Shown here: piece after piece, positions 56,352 to 64,000 of the stretch
Numbering within the stretch: position 1 is the first letter of the stretch
How the letters are laid out: each line of letters starts with the position of its first letter
DNA from: Muricea muricata
Taxonomy: Eukaryota > Cnidaria > Anthozoa > Malacalcyonacea > Plexauridae
Assembly: GCA_963855995.1 (NCBI GenBank)
Contig: OY979716.1
Span: forward strand, 55,229,725-55,293,724
Direction: 5' to 3'
DNA: 64,000 nucleotides
Program-made: the position numbers and the translations under genes
Notes under the pieces: model-generated
Seen by the model: the letters and a program-made list of their open reading frames with translations, nothing else
Database searches by the model: none
What the model was told of the DNA's origin: nothing

Positions 56352-56726
56352 CTATTCAGAATTTAATTTTTTATCGGCGACGTGTGCACCGACTGTAATC
56401 CCACCAGATACTAACCCGACCAAAGGAACGTACGGTGTTAAATAACCAATTATTCTTTTCACGTCGCGTTTAAACAATTCGTTTTTAGAAAGATCGCCCT
56501 CTAACGATACGTTGTCTTTCACGAGATCTAAATTCGCCATAAGTTCAGATAATTTCGTGATAAGCACATCCGTAACTTTTTCGTTCACTTCATCTAATTC
56601 CTTACTTTGGTAATCTTCGTAAATTTTTTTTAACGTTTCTTCCGTAGCGTTTTCGATATATTTCGCTGTATGTTTAATTTTTTTTTCGGCAACTAACCGT
56701 AATAATTCTTCTTTGTATTCTTCCAT
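56352..56726 (-). CDS. Polinton helical protein with C-terminal hydrophobic segment, 124 aa
   Basis: Charged helical N-terminal part (EEYKEELLRLVAEKKIKHTA, then YIENATEETLKKIYEDYQSK), a middle LSELMANLDLVKDN, and a C-terminal hydrophobic stretch YLTPYVPLVGLVSGGITVGA before HVADKKLNSE. Start follows AAATAAAA. Six bp downstream of the fibre gene on the same strand. Not recognised. Confidence 0.65.
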   Translation of the reverse strand: MEEYKEELLRLVAEKKIKHTAKYIENATEETLKKIYEDYQSKELDEVNEKVTDVLITKLSELMANLDLVKDNVSLEGDLSKNELFKRDVKRIIGYLTPYVPLVGLVSGGITVGAHVADKKLNSE

Positions 56727-56732
56727 TTTTAT

Positions 56733-58237
56733 TTATAATTTCAATAACCGTCTAAAACTGAAAATAGTCCCGGACGTAAAATCCATAGTTTTGTTATTAT
56801 CAGGTTCGAATACAAAATAGATGGAGTTTCCTAAAATATTTTCGTTACTCCTAGACTCTAAATGTTGTAAAACAAACTCGTACGTTTTTCCATGCTCATA
56901 ATCTTTCGACATCGCTATTTCTACCCCGTCAACATTTGTACCTTTGTTTAAAAAAGTTCCTTTAATGAATACTTTTTTACCAATAGCCCTATGGAAATAA
57001 CCACCTTGAATATTATCTTGTTTAATCTTATTCGTTAATCCCCAACCCCAATACTTGTATTTCGTCGACGCATCGTACCCGGACCCACCACAATCGCCCC
57101 ATAGCGATATGTTGTAACCAACAGACGACGCTAATTCGATGTTAATCTCGTAAGCGTAAATACCTTTTGGAAGTTTTGGCGTGACGCTAAAAGTAATTTG
57201 ATAACTTGTCCCGACTTTAGAAAAGTCTACGATGTAATTACTACGACCGTTAAACGGCGTATCCACCATATCGTCAATATGTGTAACCGTATGCGTGTTC
57301 ATCGTACCTTCAAACGTTAAAATATTTAAATAATCAAAATAATGCATTTCGGCATAAGCTTTCGTCACGGGTTCGCCGGAACTTTGTGGAAATGGTAAAT
57401 TTAAAATACGGTTATTACCCATATCGATATCGGCATTTTTTTTAACGTATTGAGAATCCGTAAAATCTTTCGATACGGCGGCCGTACCGCCCGACGGATT
57501 AGAATTTAAACCTAAAACTTCGTGGTTATTCATACCTATATTATCTTGCATCGTAAATCCAGAATGAGTTAAGTAAACCCTATTTGCATACTGTTTTGTA
57601 ATAGGATCGTTTGCTAATGTTGGGTCTGGAAGGTTTGTAATTTTGTTGTTACCCATATTAATGTTATCTTGCATTGTAAAACCCGTGTCGGATAACCCAC
57701 CGGAACCTGCGGGACCACGTGGACCAACACTCCCTGCGGGACCCTGTGGGCCCTGAGAGCCGTCATTCCCCGCGGGACCCTGTGGACCAACACTTCCAGC
57801 GGGACCCTGCGGGCCTGAGAACCGTCATTTCCCGCGCGACCCTGTGGACCAGGACTCCCTCGCAAACCACGTGCACCCTGTGGACCAACACTTCCAGCGG
57901 GACCCTGTGGGCCCTGAGAACCGTCATTTCCCGCGGGACCCTGTGGACCAGGACTCCCTCGCAAACCACGTGGACCCTGTGAACCATCACTTCCAGCGGG
58001 ACCCTGTGGACCAACACTTCCAGCGGGACCCTGTGGGCCCACGGGTCCAGGGCTCCCACGATCGCCTTTTGACCCTTTCGAATAACCGCCACCGGAATAA
58101 TGTGTGTCCGCGTAACTTTTTGTTACAGGTTCCGAACCTGTTGATGGATCCGGTAGATTTATAATCTTATTATTATTCATGTCTAAGTCTTCTTGTACGT
58201 CATCAAAACCAGATGAATATCCAAATAGTAAACTCAT
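56733..58237 (-). pseudogene. collagen-like fibre protein, one frameshift
   Basis: N-terminal [20 protein letters not shown], a unit like those in phage tail fibres. Then about 40 Gly-X-Y triplets ([20 protein letters not shown] and on), then two more fibre units ([20 protein letters not shown] and MGNNRILNLPFPQSSGEPVT) and a C-terminal beta-rich head of about 180 residues ending FSFRRLLKL. One base is missing relative to sister collagen units at about 57815, so the frame shifts inside the collagen. Frames on the other strand here are shadows. Suggests a trimeric receptor-binding or surface fibre. Confidence 0.85.
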
Positions 58238-58244
58238 TATTTAT

Positions 58245-58775
58245 TTAGTCGATAGAATTCATATATGCATTAGAATGCTTTAAAGTGTCGAGATGTTTTT
58301 TTAAATCACTATTTTGCATAAACGCAACATTACATAATTCACAATAATAACGGTTAACCCCTTTGTTGTTCATGCGGCACTCTTTCTGTTTCTGTAAAAT
58401 CGTTTCTTTGTTGTTTTCGTAGTATGCAGCCTGGTATTCTTCGCGCGTTTCTTCTTCACGAACCGGTGAATTTGTATTTAAGTCAGCCTTGAGAATTCGA
58501 ACCCAGTTTTTTTCTACTTCACGAATCGTTTTTAAATCACACGCCCGTGATAATAAAGGTAAAATTTCCCACTTTTCAAGACCGATCTCTCTCATTCGTT
58601 TGTACAAACGATTATTTTCATTCCCTGACCCAGTAGCAGAGTACCGATGGCGACACAACCTGCCATTCAAAGGTTTTGATGTACTCTTAACGTAAATATT
58701 GGTATCATCATCGTCGGCTTTGCCTTTACGCGTTAACACGTATACGATTCTTTGTTTAATTTCATTAGCAGACAT
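58245..58775 (-). CDS. GIY-YIG endonuclease with C-terminal C2H2 finger
   Basis: Start at the ATG after CAAAAAATAAAA (58775). Residues 9-75: VYVLTRKGKADDDDTNIYVK, then LNGRLCRHRYSAT, the GIY-YIG core with conserved arginines. EKWEILPLLSRACD and IREVEKNWVRILKADLNT carry the later blocks with the catalytic glutamate. C-terminus YYCELCNVAFMQNSDLKKH is a C2H2 finger. About 176 residues, intact. Possibly cuts or resolves element DNA; a paralogue lies at the other end (35102). Confidence 0.7.
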   Translation of the reverse strand: MSANEIKQRIVYVLTRKGKADDDDTNIYVKSTSKPLNGRLCRHRYSATGSGNENNRLYKRMREIGLEKWEILPLLSRACDLKTIREVEKNWVRILKADLNTNSPVREEETREEYQAAYYENNKETILQKQKECRMNNKGVNRYYCELCNVAFMQNSDLKKHLDTLKHSNAYMNSID

Positions 58776-58832
58776 TTTTATTTTTTGAAACCTCTCAAGT
58801 TCCAAAAAAAAATTATTTTTTTATAAAAAAAT

Positions 58833-59042
58833 ATGGGCTGTGCAACTTCAAAAAACGAAAACAAGGCTAACAAAGACGTATGCGAACGGAGGAGAGCCCT
58901 ATTTGGATTACACATGGCCAAGGACCCCGATGGAATAGAAACAAACTTCCAATTCGCCATTGAAAGGAAAGCAAAAAAAACTTATGAAGTACCAAACGTT
59001 AAAGAAGAAAAAGACATAATTACCATTAAAGAAGAAGAATAA
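58833..59042 (+). CDS. 69 aa protein with N-myristoylation signal
   Basis: Starts MGCATSKNENK: glycine 2, cysteine 3, serine 6 and lysine 7 match the signal for N-myristoylation plus palmitoylation. The rest is charged (VCERRRALFGLHMAKDPDG then an acid/lysine tail ending KEEE). No membrane segment. It diverges from the GIY-YIG gene and ends at a palindrome. Likely directed to membranes, for example in assembly or release (inference). Confidence 0.65.
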   Translation: MGCATSKNENKANKDVCERRRALFGLHMAKDPDGIETNFQFAIERKAKKTYEVPNVKEEKDIITIKEEE

Positions 59043-59072
59043 AAATTTTTAACGTACACACGTTAAAAATTT
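59043..59072. terminator. palindrome between convergent genes
   Basis: AAATTTTTAACG and CGTTAAAAATTT around TACACA, filling the gap between the stops at 59042 and 59071. Confidence 0.65.
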
Positions 59073-59241
59073 AATTACACCGTTTCGATTTTCGTTCGGA
59101 AAGAGCATAGTTACTTGCCCATGTTAGTTCCCCGGTTGCCACGTAAATGGAGATGCCGTGACCGCATATGCATTTGTTTTTTGCTTCGTGCATATTTTTA
59201 ACAACTTTAATGATCTTCTTATGACACCTCTTACAAAACAT
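59071..59241 (-). CDS. 56 aa zinc-ribbon-like protein
   Basis: MFCKRCHKKIIKVVKN, then NKCICGHGISIYVATGELTW and a basic tail ending KRCN. Two CxxC/CxC pairs about 20 residues apart suit a small zinc ribbon. It converges on the myristoylated-protein gene with a palindrome between, and ends the plus/minus gene series before the right TIR. Could bind nucleic acid or act in transcription. Confidence 0.55.
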   Translation of the reverse strand: MFCKRCHKKIIKVVKNMHEAKNKCICGHGISIYVATGELTWASNYALSERKSKRCN

Positions 59242-59281
59242 GTTGTTTTTTGTTTGTTTTGTAAAAACACATTTTTAAACC

Positions 59282-60036
59282 CGCGATTTTTTTAATCGTC
59301 TTCGCACAAAGGCTTAACTTTGCGTCTTTCGCGTGGAGGAGCCTTTTGAATGTTGAGTTCGTCGACGCGGACCAAAAGAGACGGATGCTCATGACCTTTG
59401 TAAATAGCAGTTACCGTAATAAGACCAGAAACTACGACAGATTCTACGTCTAACATGTCTTCGTCGAATTGACCAGGTTTTAGTTTTAGATACAAAGTTT
59501 TGTATTCGTCTTTTTCTACAAGACATCGTAAAAGCGGTTTTGTTAATGGACGGTCTAAAAACGCCTCGGATTTTGCTTCCACGGCTTTTAATCTTGAAAA
59601 AAGCTTGTCTTTAATATTAATACCGATCGAATAATTCTTAAACTTCTTGTTGAACGATAATCCAAAATGAGAATAACATTCTTTTAAAGCAAAAGTAATC
59701 GTGTCTTCGCCGTGGACCAAATTGCTGTATTTGTCGTTTGATTTTGAGACTTTGATAAGTTCAGGATTGAAAGGCATTGTTTCTTCATTATTTATGAAAA
59801 AATGGGAAAAAATATTTTCACGATTTTATTTTGAAAATTCCTTAAAAAATTTCCCAAGGAATTTTTTCGACCGCCATCTTGGATTTTTTCGATGACGTCA
59901 GCATAGTTAATGAACCGGAAGTAAACCTAGTTAATGAACCGGAAGTAAACCTAGTTAATGAACCGGAAGTAAACCTAGTTAATGGACCGGAAGTAAACCT
60001 AGTTAATTTGCCCTTTCGTACCGTACATACACTACT
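59282..60036 (-). repeat. Polinton right TIR (755 bp)
   Basis: Full version of the TIR: about 25 bp unique end, four and a half copies of the 24 bp unit (59907-60008), then the complete terminal gene. Matches 34624-35069 in inverse orientation apart from the 309 bp missing on the left. Confidence 0.93.
59292..59777 (-). CDS. terminal (TIR) Polinton gene, 161 aa, unknown function
   Basis: Intact from MPFNPELIKVSKSNDKYSNL to KVKPLCEDD. The first half has FALKECYSHFGLSFNKKFKN; the second half has a beta-rich core LYLKLKPGQFDEDMLDVES and VVVSGLITVTAIYKGHEHPS. No motif recognised. Lying inside the TIR it would exist in two copies; the left copy has lost its start. The 24 bp repeats lie about 130 bp upstream and may act as promoter elements (inference). 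Confidence 0.7.
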   Translation of the reverse strand: MPFNPELIKVSKSNDKYSNLVHGEDTITFALKECYSHFGLSFNKKFKNYSIGINIKDKLFSRLKAVEAKSEAFLDRPLTKPLLRCLVEKDEYKTLYLKLKPGQFDEDMLDVESVVVSGLITVTAIYKGHEHPSLLVRVDELNIQKAPPRERRKVKPLCEDD

Positions 60037-60042
60037 GTCGCC

Positions 60043-61693
60043 TTCCAGTCGACGGATTCTGTTCGGAGACGCAGACTGTGTATCAATTTCACGGTAAGCT
60101 CATGTTTTAATATTAACAGCTGTATTGCGTGGGAGTGATTTAATGCGTTTGCGTGGGATACAATACTTGTGGACACCTCAATTAATTATATAAAGATACC
60201 ATGGGACCGCCAGCAATCTAAATAGATAGTGTAGTACATGTTTGTCGCAAATTGATAATTTTCAGTCTTCTCTCATCAGGTTGTTATTGGCATGGACATG
60301 ATTGCCACTTAAACCAAGGAAAAGAAATCAACACGACGCGGGACAAATCCATGAAAGAGTTGTTGGAAGAGACCGAGAAAAACAGCTCGTATATCCACAA
60401 GCAGGGTTTCAACCTCGTCGAGTGTTGGGAATGCGAATGGCGAGATACGAAAAAGACAAACAAGGACTTGCAACGGTTCATTGCTACTCGACTTCGACGA
60501 CCCTTGGATAAAGTAAAAACGATGACACTTCAGACTATTCTCGGCGCTGTGAAAAATGAAACATTTGGTTGCATCGAGTGTGACATTCACGTTCCGGAAC
60601 ATTTACGTGAACATTTTTCTGAAATGTGCCCTATCTTCAAAAACACTGAGATATCTCGAGACGACATCGGTGAATTCATGAAAGCGTACGCCGAGGAGAA
60701 TGACATCATGAAGCGACCAAGGCGGAGTTTGATTGGAAGTATGATTGGTGAAAAAATTTTGTTGGCTACTCCTCTCTTAAAGTGGTATTTGGAGCATGGT
60801 TTAGAGGTAACGCGTGATATCAAGTGATAGAGTATACCCCTAAACCATGTTTTAAACCATTCGGTGATGCTGTGTCTAATGCCCGCCGCGCTGGGGACGC
60901 CGACCTTTCAAAAGCTATTATCGCGGACACAATGAAACTCGTGGGCAATTCATCCTATGGAAAAACCATTACTAACAAAGAACGACATCGACAAGTTGAA
61001 TTCTGCGACGACGACGAAGTACCGAGCTTGATCAACTCGCCATTCTTCCGCGAACTAAACCCCATTGACGACAACACGTACGAAGTGCAAAGCAGCAAGA
61101 AAAAAATTAAACTGGACTTGCCTCTTCAAGTTGGATTTTTTGTTTACCAATACGCCAAATTACGTATGTTACAATTTTACTATGACTTTTTAGATAAATA
61201 TATAGATAGATCCGATTTTGAGTATTGCGAAATGGATACCGACAGTGCCTACATTGCTATTAGTGGTGAGAGTGTGGAAGATTAAGTTAAACCTGAAATG
61301 ATGCATGAATTTGAAAACGATAAATCCAATTGGTTTCCTCGGACAGATACGGTAGAACATGCTAAGTATGATAAAAGAACACCAGGATTATTTAAAGTAG
61401 AGTGGGAAGGGGATGGAATTATAAGTTTATGTAGTAAAACGCATTATTGTTTCGGGGCTGGAAAAGATAAATTTAGTTGTAAAGGGGTGAACAAGAAAAA
61501 TAATGTAATTAATAAAGATAAATATTTAGATGTAATTTTAAGTAAACGTAGTGGGTCGGGTGTAAATAGGGGATTCAGGGTTATGAACAATACAATGTGC
61601 ACATATGTTCAAGTTAAAAACGGTTTTAGTTACTTTTATCCAAAACGTAAAGCTTTGGAGGACGGTGTTTCAACCATTCCATTAGATATTTGA
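60043..61693 (+). pseudogene. multi-exon pPolB gene, part 2 (fingers, motif B, motif C)
   Basis: The exon broken by the Polinton resumes at 60043 and ends with a GTAAGC donor at 60094; the next exon starts at 60280 (CYWHGHDC). Then FNLVECWECEWRDTKKTNK, IFKNTEISRDDIGEFMKAY, a frameshift near 60820, EYTPKPCFKPFGDAV, motif B TMKLVGNSSYGKT, motif C CEMDTDSAYIA, a TAA at 61283-61285, and the C-terminal KTHYCFGAGKDKFSCKGVNK region to 61693. The GCYWHGHDC region corresponds to the GCFWHGCPKC region of the Polinton polymerase, so the two are distant relatives. Confidence 0.82.
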
Positions 61694-62048
61694 TCTGTAA
61701 ATAGCTATTTTGTGAATATATCTTTTCAACAACTAACATGTGTGCGTGTTATTACCATCTGTGTCTTATTTACTTTGCCCCTACGCGATTAAAACCTTGA
61801 CAACACAGGGGATCATGTAACACGATATATGTGGTTTTGGACAATAATAGAATCGAGTTCGTGAGCGGGCATCGGTTAGTTTTGCTGAAACGGGACTCGC
61901 GGGACTTAATTAGTCCCTCCACGGGACTTTGTGTCCCTCCACGGGACTTTTGCAAAACCTAATATCACTTTGCGGGACTTGCGGGACACAATTTGTCCCT
62001 CCACGGGACTTTTACAAAAACAGTATTTAGTTTTATGTTTAACAATAT
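61694..62048. repeat. short GGGACTT / TCCCTCCACGGGACTT repeats
   Basis: At 61891-62011 the unit TCCCTCCACGGGACTTT occurs four times, alternating with GCGGGACTTG. No coding frame. Rest of the interval is AT-rich sequence after the pPolB stop. Confidence 0.7.
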
Positions 62049-63932
62049 ATATATGTTATTTACCGGATGGGAGGTCCGTACTGGAAAAATATTTTGTCGA
62101 GGTCTCAAAAACGGCCCGAGGCCGAGGGACGTTTTTGAGACCGAGACAAAATATTTTTCAGTACGGACCGACCTAAACGGTAAATAACGTTTTTATTTTT
62201 TTCCGCGTGATGCATGATTAAACCCTTACAAAAATCCAGTGTTGCGAACAGGCTTTGAGATCAGCTAGTTTGTTACTTTACTTCAATATTTATTCAAGCA
62301 TGGCTGACAAACAGCTAAAACGAAGACTATACTTTCTGTGCTACTGATGTTTTTATACTCAATACAGCAATGAAAAAGGTGAGTTAATACGAATTTTTAT
62401 TTTATCGTTCGTTTTACGAAACAAACAGGGTTGAAATATGCGTTTTGACACAGAAAGTTTGATTTTCGATTAGAGAAAATCAGATTTAGTTTTTGACAAC
62501 ATTTAATAATAAAATTTTAAGTCCAGGAATCACCTTTAAACTGCAGGTTAGTTGTCAAAGTGTTACCAAACAGTATTATTTTTGGGTTTTTGTATGTTTC
62601 ACTGTTTATTTCAATGTGTGCTTTTTACTTTTGGATGAGTACCGTGTATAATATGTAAGCCGGCTTTGCTCGACTTTGTAAAATTTTGTTATAGATTCTG
62701 CCGGTTTTTTTCGTTGTTTCAAGTAAACTTTAATCTTCAAAAGACATCTGCTGAAGTCAGTTCAGTCTATTTCCTATCTTTAATTTTGTTAGATTGTTTT
62801 TTGGCTTTTAGTCACTTTTATTCAAGTTCAACAATCAGCTCCACTCCTTGGTCTGTTTTAAAAAAATAACTCTTTTGGCCCGCGGGCCAAGATATCGTAA
62901 AAAGCCGCCCGCTCATGCAGCCAATCAAATTGCAGGAAATCACAAAATAACTCTAGTCGTGCACAAATAAAAAAATAAATATATGTTATTTACCGGATGG
63001 GAGGTCCGTGCTGGGAAAATATTTTGTCGAGGTCTCAAAAACGGCTCGAGGCCGAAGGCCGAGGGACGTTTTTGAGACCGAGACAAAATATTTTTCAGTA
63101 CGGATCAACCTAAACGGTAAATAACGTTTTTATTTTTTTCTGCGTGATGCATGATTAAACCCTTACGAAAATCCAGTGTTGCGAACATGCTTTGAGATCA
63201 GCTAGTTTGTTACTTTACTTCAATATTTATTCAAGCATGGCTGACAAACAGCTAAAACGAAGACTATACTTTCTGTGCTACTGATGTTTTTATACTCAAT
63301 ACGGAAATGAAAAAGGTGAGTTAATACGATTTTTTATTTTATCGTTCGTTTTACGAAACAAACAGGGTTGAAATATGCGTTTTGACACAGAAAGTTTGAT
63401 TTTCGATAAGCGAAAATCAGATTTAGTTTTTGACAACATTTAATAATAAAATTTTAAGTCCAGGAATCAACTTTAAACTGCAGGTTAGTTGTCAAAGTGT
63501 TACTAAACAGTATTATTTTTGGGTTTTTGTATGTTTCACTGTTTATTTCAATGTGTGCTTTTTACTTTTGAATGAGTACCGTGTATAATATGTACGCCGG
63601 CTTTTACATGTACGGCTTTGCTCGACTTTGTTTGTAAAATTTTGTTATAGATTCTGCCGTTTTTTTCGTTGTTTCAAGTAAACTTTAATCTTTAAAAGAC
63701 ATCTGCTGAAGTCAATTCAGTCTATTTCCTATCTTTAATTTTGCTAGATTGTTTTTTGGCTTTTAGACACTTCTATTCAAGTTCAACAGTCGCTCCACTC
63801 CTTGGTCTGTTTTAAAAAAATAACTCTTTTGGCCCGCGGGCCAAGATATCGTAAAAAGCCGCCCACTCGTGCCGCCAATCAAATTGCAGGAAATCACAAA
63901 ATAACTCTAGTCGTGCACAAATAAAAAAATAA
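62049..63932. repeat. 930 bp tandem duplication
   Basis: ATATGTTATTTACCGGATGG at 62051 recurs at 62981, and the units stay collinear to about 63932, with roughly 97% identity by eye. Each unit starts with a large hairpin and ends GTCGTGCACAAATAAAAAAA. A GGCCCGCGGGCC palindrome lies at 62878 and 63832. No frame above 67 codons is convincing. Confidence 0.9.
62055..62188. repeat. large hairpin, copy 1 (copy 2 at 62985-63124)
   Basis: GTTATTTACCG, GGTCCGTACTG, AAATATTTTGTC, GGTCTCAAAAACG and CGAGGCC on the left are met in reverse order by their complements, ending CGGTAAATAAC. Copy 2 is the same with an extra GAAGGCC unit at the tip. Likely a foldback MITE carried along in the duplication. Confidence 0.85.
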
Positions 63933-63967
63933 TTAGTTATATAAGTTCAATACTTTTAGTTTGTATC

Positions 63968-64000
63968 ATGCCGCGTCTACGTAAAGACTGTCCCCTGTGT
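63968..64000 (+). CDS. start of a zinc-finger-like ORF, cut by window end
   Basis: Eleven codons, MPRLRKDCPLC, open to the last base. A basic start followed by CxxC suggests an N-terminal zinc finger. It begins about 35 bp after the end of the 930 bp repeats. Too short to identify. Confidence 0.35.
   Translation, partial: MPRLRKDCPLC

Larger units (their letters stand above)
34624..60036 (+). mobile_element. Polinton/Maverick with nested insertions
   Basis: Inverted termini begin AGTAGTGTATGTACGG (34624) and end with its complement (60036). The 6 bp duplication GTCGCC flanks both sides (34618-34623 and 60037-60042), the Polinton target-site length. Inside are pPolB, a chromodomain integrase, a packaging ATPase and capsid candidates. 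Total 25.4 kb; subtracting insertions at 35855-39838, 40050-43961 and 46225-46635 leaves about 17.1 kb, a normal Polinton size. Several genes carry disabling changes. Confidence 0.96.

Noticed and set aside
57719-58164. Forward frames with [10 protein letters not shown] repeats
   Set aside because: Antisense shadow of the collagen-like repeats on the minus strand.
34649-60008. CRISPR-like arrays (24 bp repeats at the Polinton ends, CACATGTG arrays)
   Set aside because: The 24 bp units are head-to-tail without spacers and the CACATGTG units are palindromes with irregular spacing; both lie inside eukaryotic transposons.

Overview
The window looks like a repeat-rich animal genome, most likely an early-branching metazoan such as a cnidarian. 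Spliced genes, AT-rich intergenic DNA, microsatellites and a dense mix of animal transposon classes (CR1-like LINEs, Ty3/gypsy, BEL/Pao, Penelope-like, Tc1/mariner, a Crypton-like recombinase, MITEs, a Polinton) support this. The lineage is an inference; I saw no rRNA, tRNA or housekeeping gene that would settle it. Almost nothing here is an ordinary host gene: nearly every coding stretch is mobile and most copies are broken.

Layout. 1-8.7 kb: LINE and RecQ-like fragments, a candidate solo LTR, a 2.86 kb element with long terminal inverted repeats and a 9 bp target duplication, a decayed Crypton-like tyrosine recombinase and a foldback MITE. 8.7-13.4 kb: a mariner-type transposase split by a degenerate gypsy element. 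13.5-21.2 kb: a 5'-truncated LINE, two copies of one MITE, a remnant of a Rep/SF3-helicase-like gene, a dead Tc1 transposase, a CXC-domain remnant and the GIY-YIG end of a Penelope-like element. 21.2-27.6 kb: a nearly full BEL/Pao retrotransposon with 5 bp target duplication ACTCT, sitting in a second, opposite Penelope fragment; a hammerhead ribozyme follows at about 28.0 kb.

28.1-61.7 kb is the core. Two divergent, multi-exon, partly decayed genes share an upstream region at about 30.3-30.8 kb carrying repeated CCAAT/TGACGT motifs and a TATA box. The minus gene is an uncharacterised family. The plus gene encodes N-terminal C2H2 zinc fingers, an OTU-like segment and a protein-primed family B DNA polymerase (pPolB). 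A Polinton/Maverick (34624-60036, 6 bp target duplication GTCGCC) has inserted into the polymerase exon of that gene, so one pPolB gene lies inside another. The Polinton has its own pPolB, chromodomain integrase, packaging ATPase, a probable major capsid protein, a beta-rich minor-capsid candidate, a collagen-like fibre, two GIY-YIG proteins, several small membrane proteins, a candidate myristoylated protein and a small zinc protein. I find no Ulp1/adenain-like protease. Palindromes lie at most gene ends and an AT-rich TAAATAAA-type motif directly precedes most start codons.

The Polinton is itself interrupted: a 3.98 kb palindrome-rich element (holding a hAT-like MITE), a 3.9 kb LINE and a 0.4 kb foldback element all lie in its pPolB gene, and it carries several nonsense and frameshift changes. 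Without insertions it would be about 17 kb. After the outer pPolB gene ends (61.7 kb) come short GC-rich repeats, a 930 bp tandem duplication with large hairpins, and the first codons of a gene cut by the window edge.
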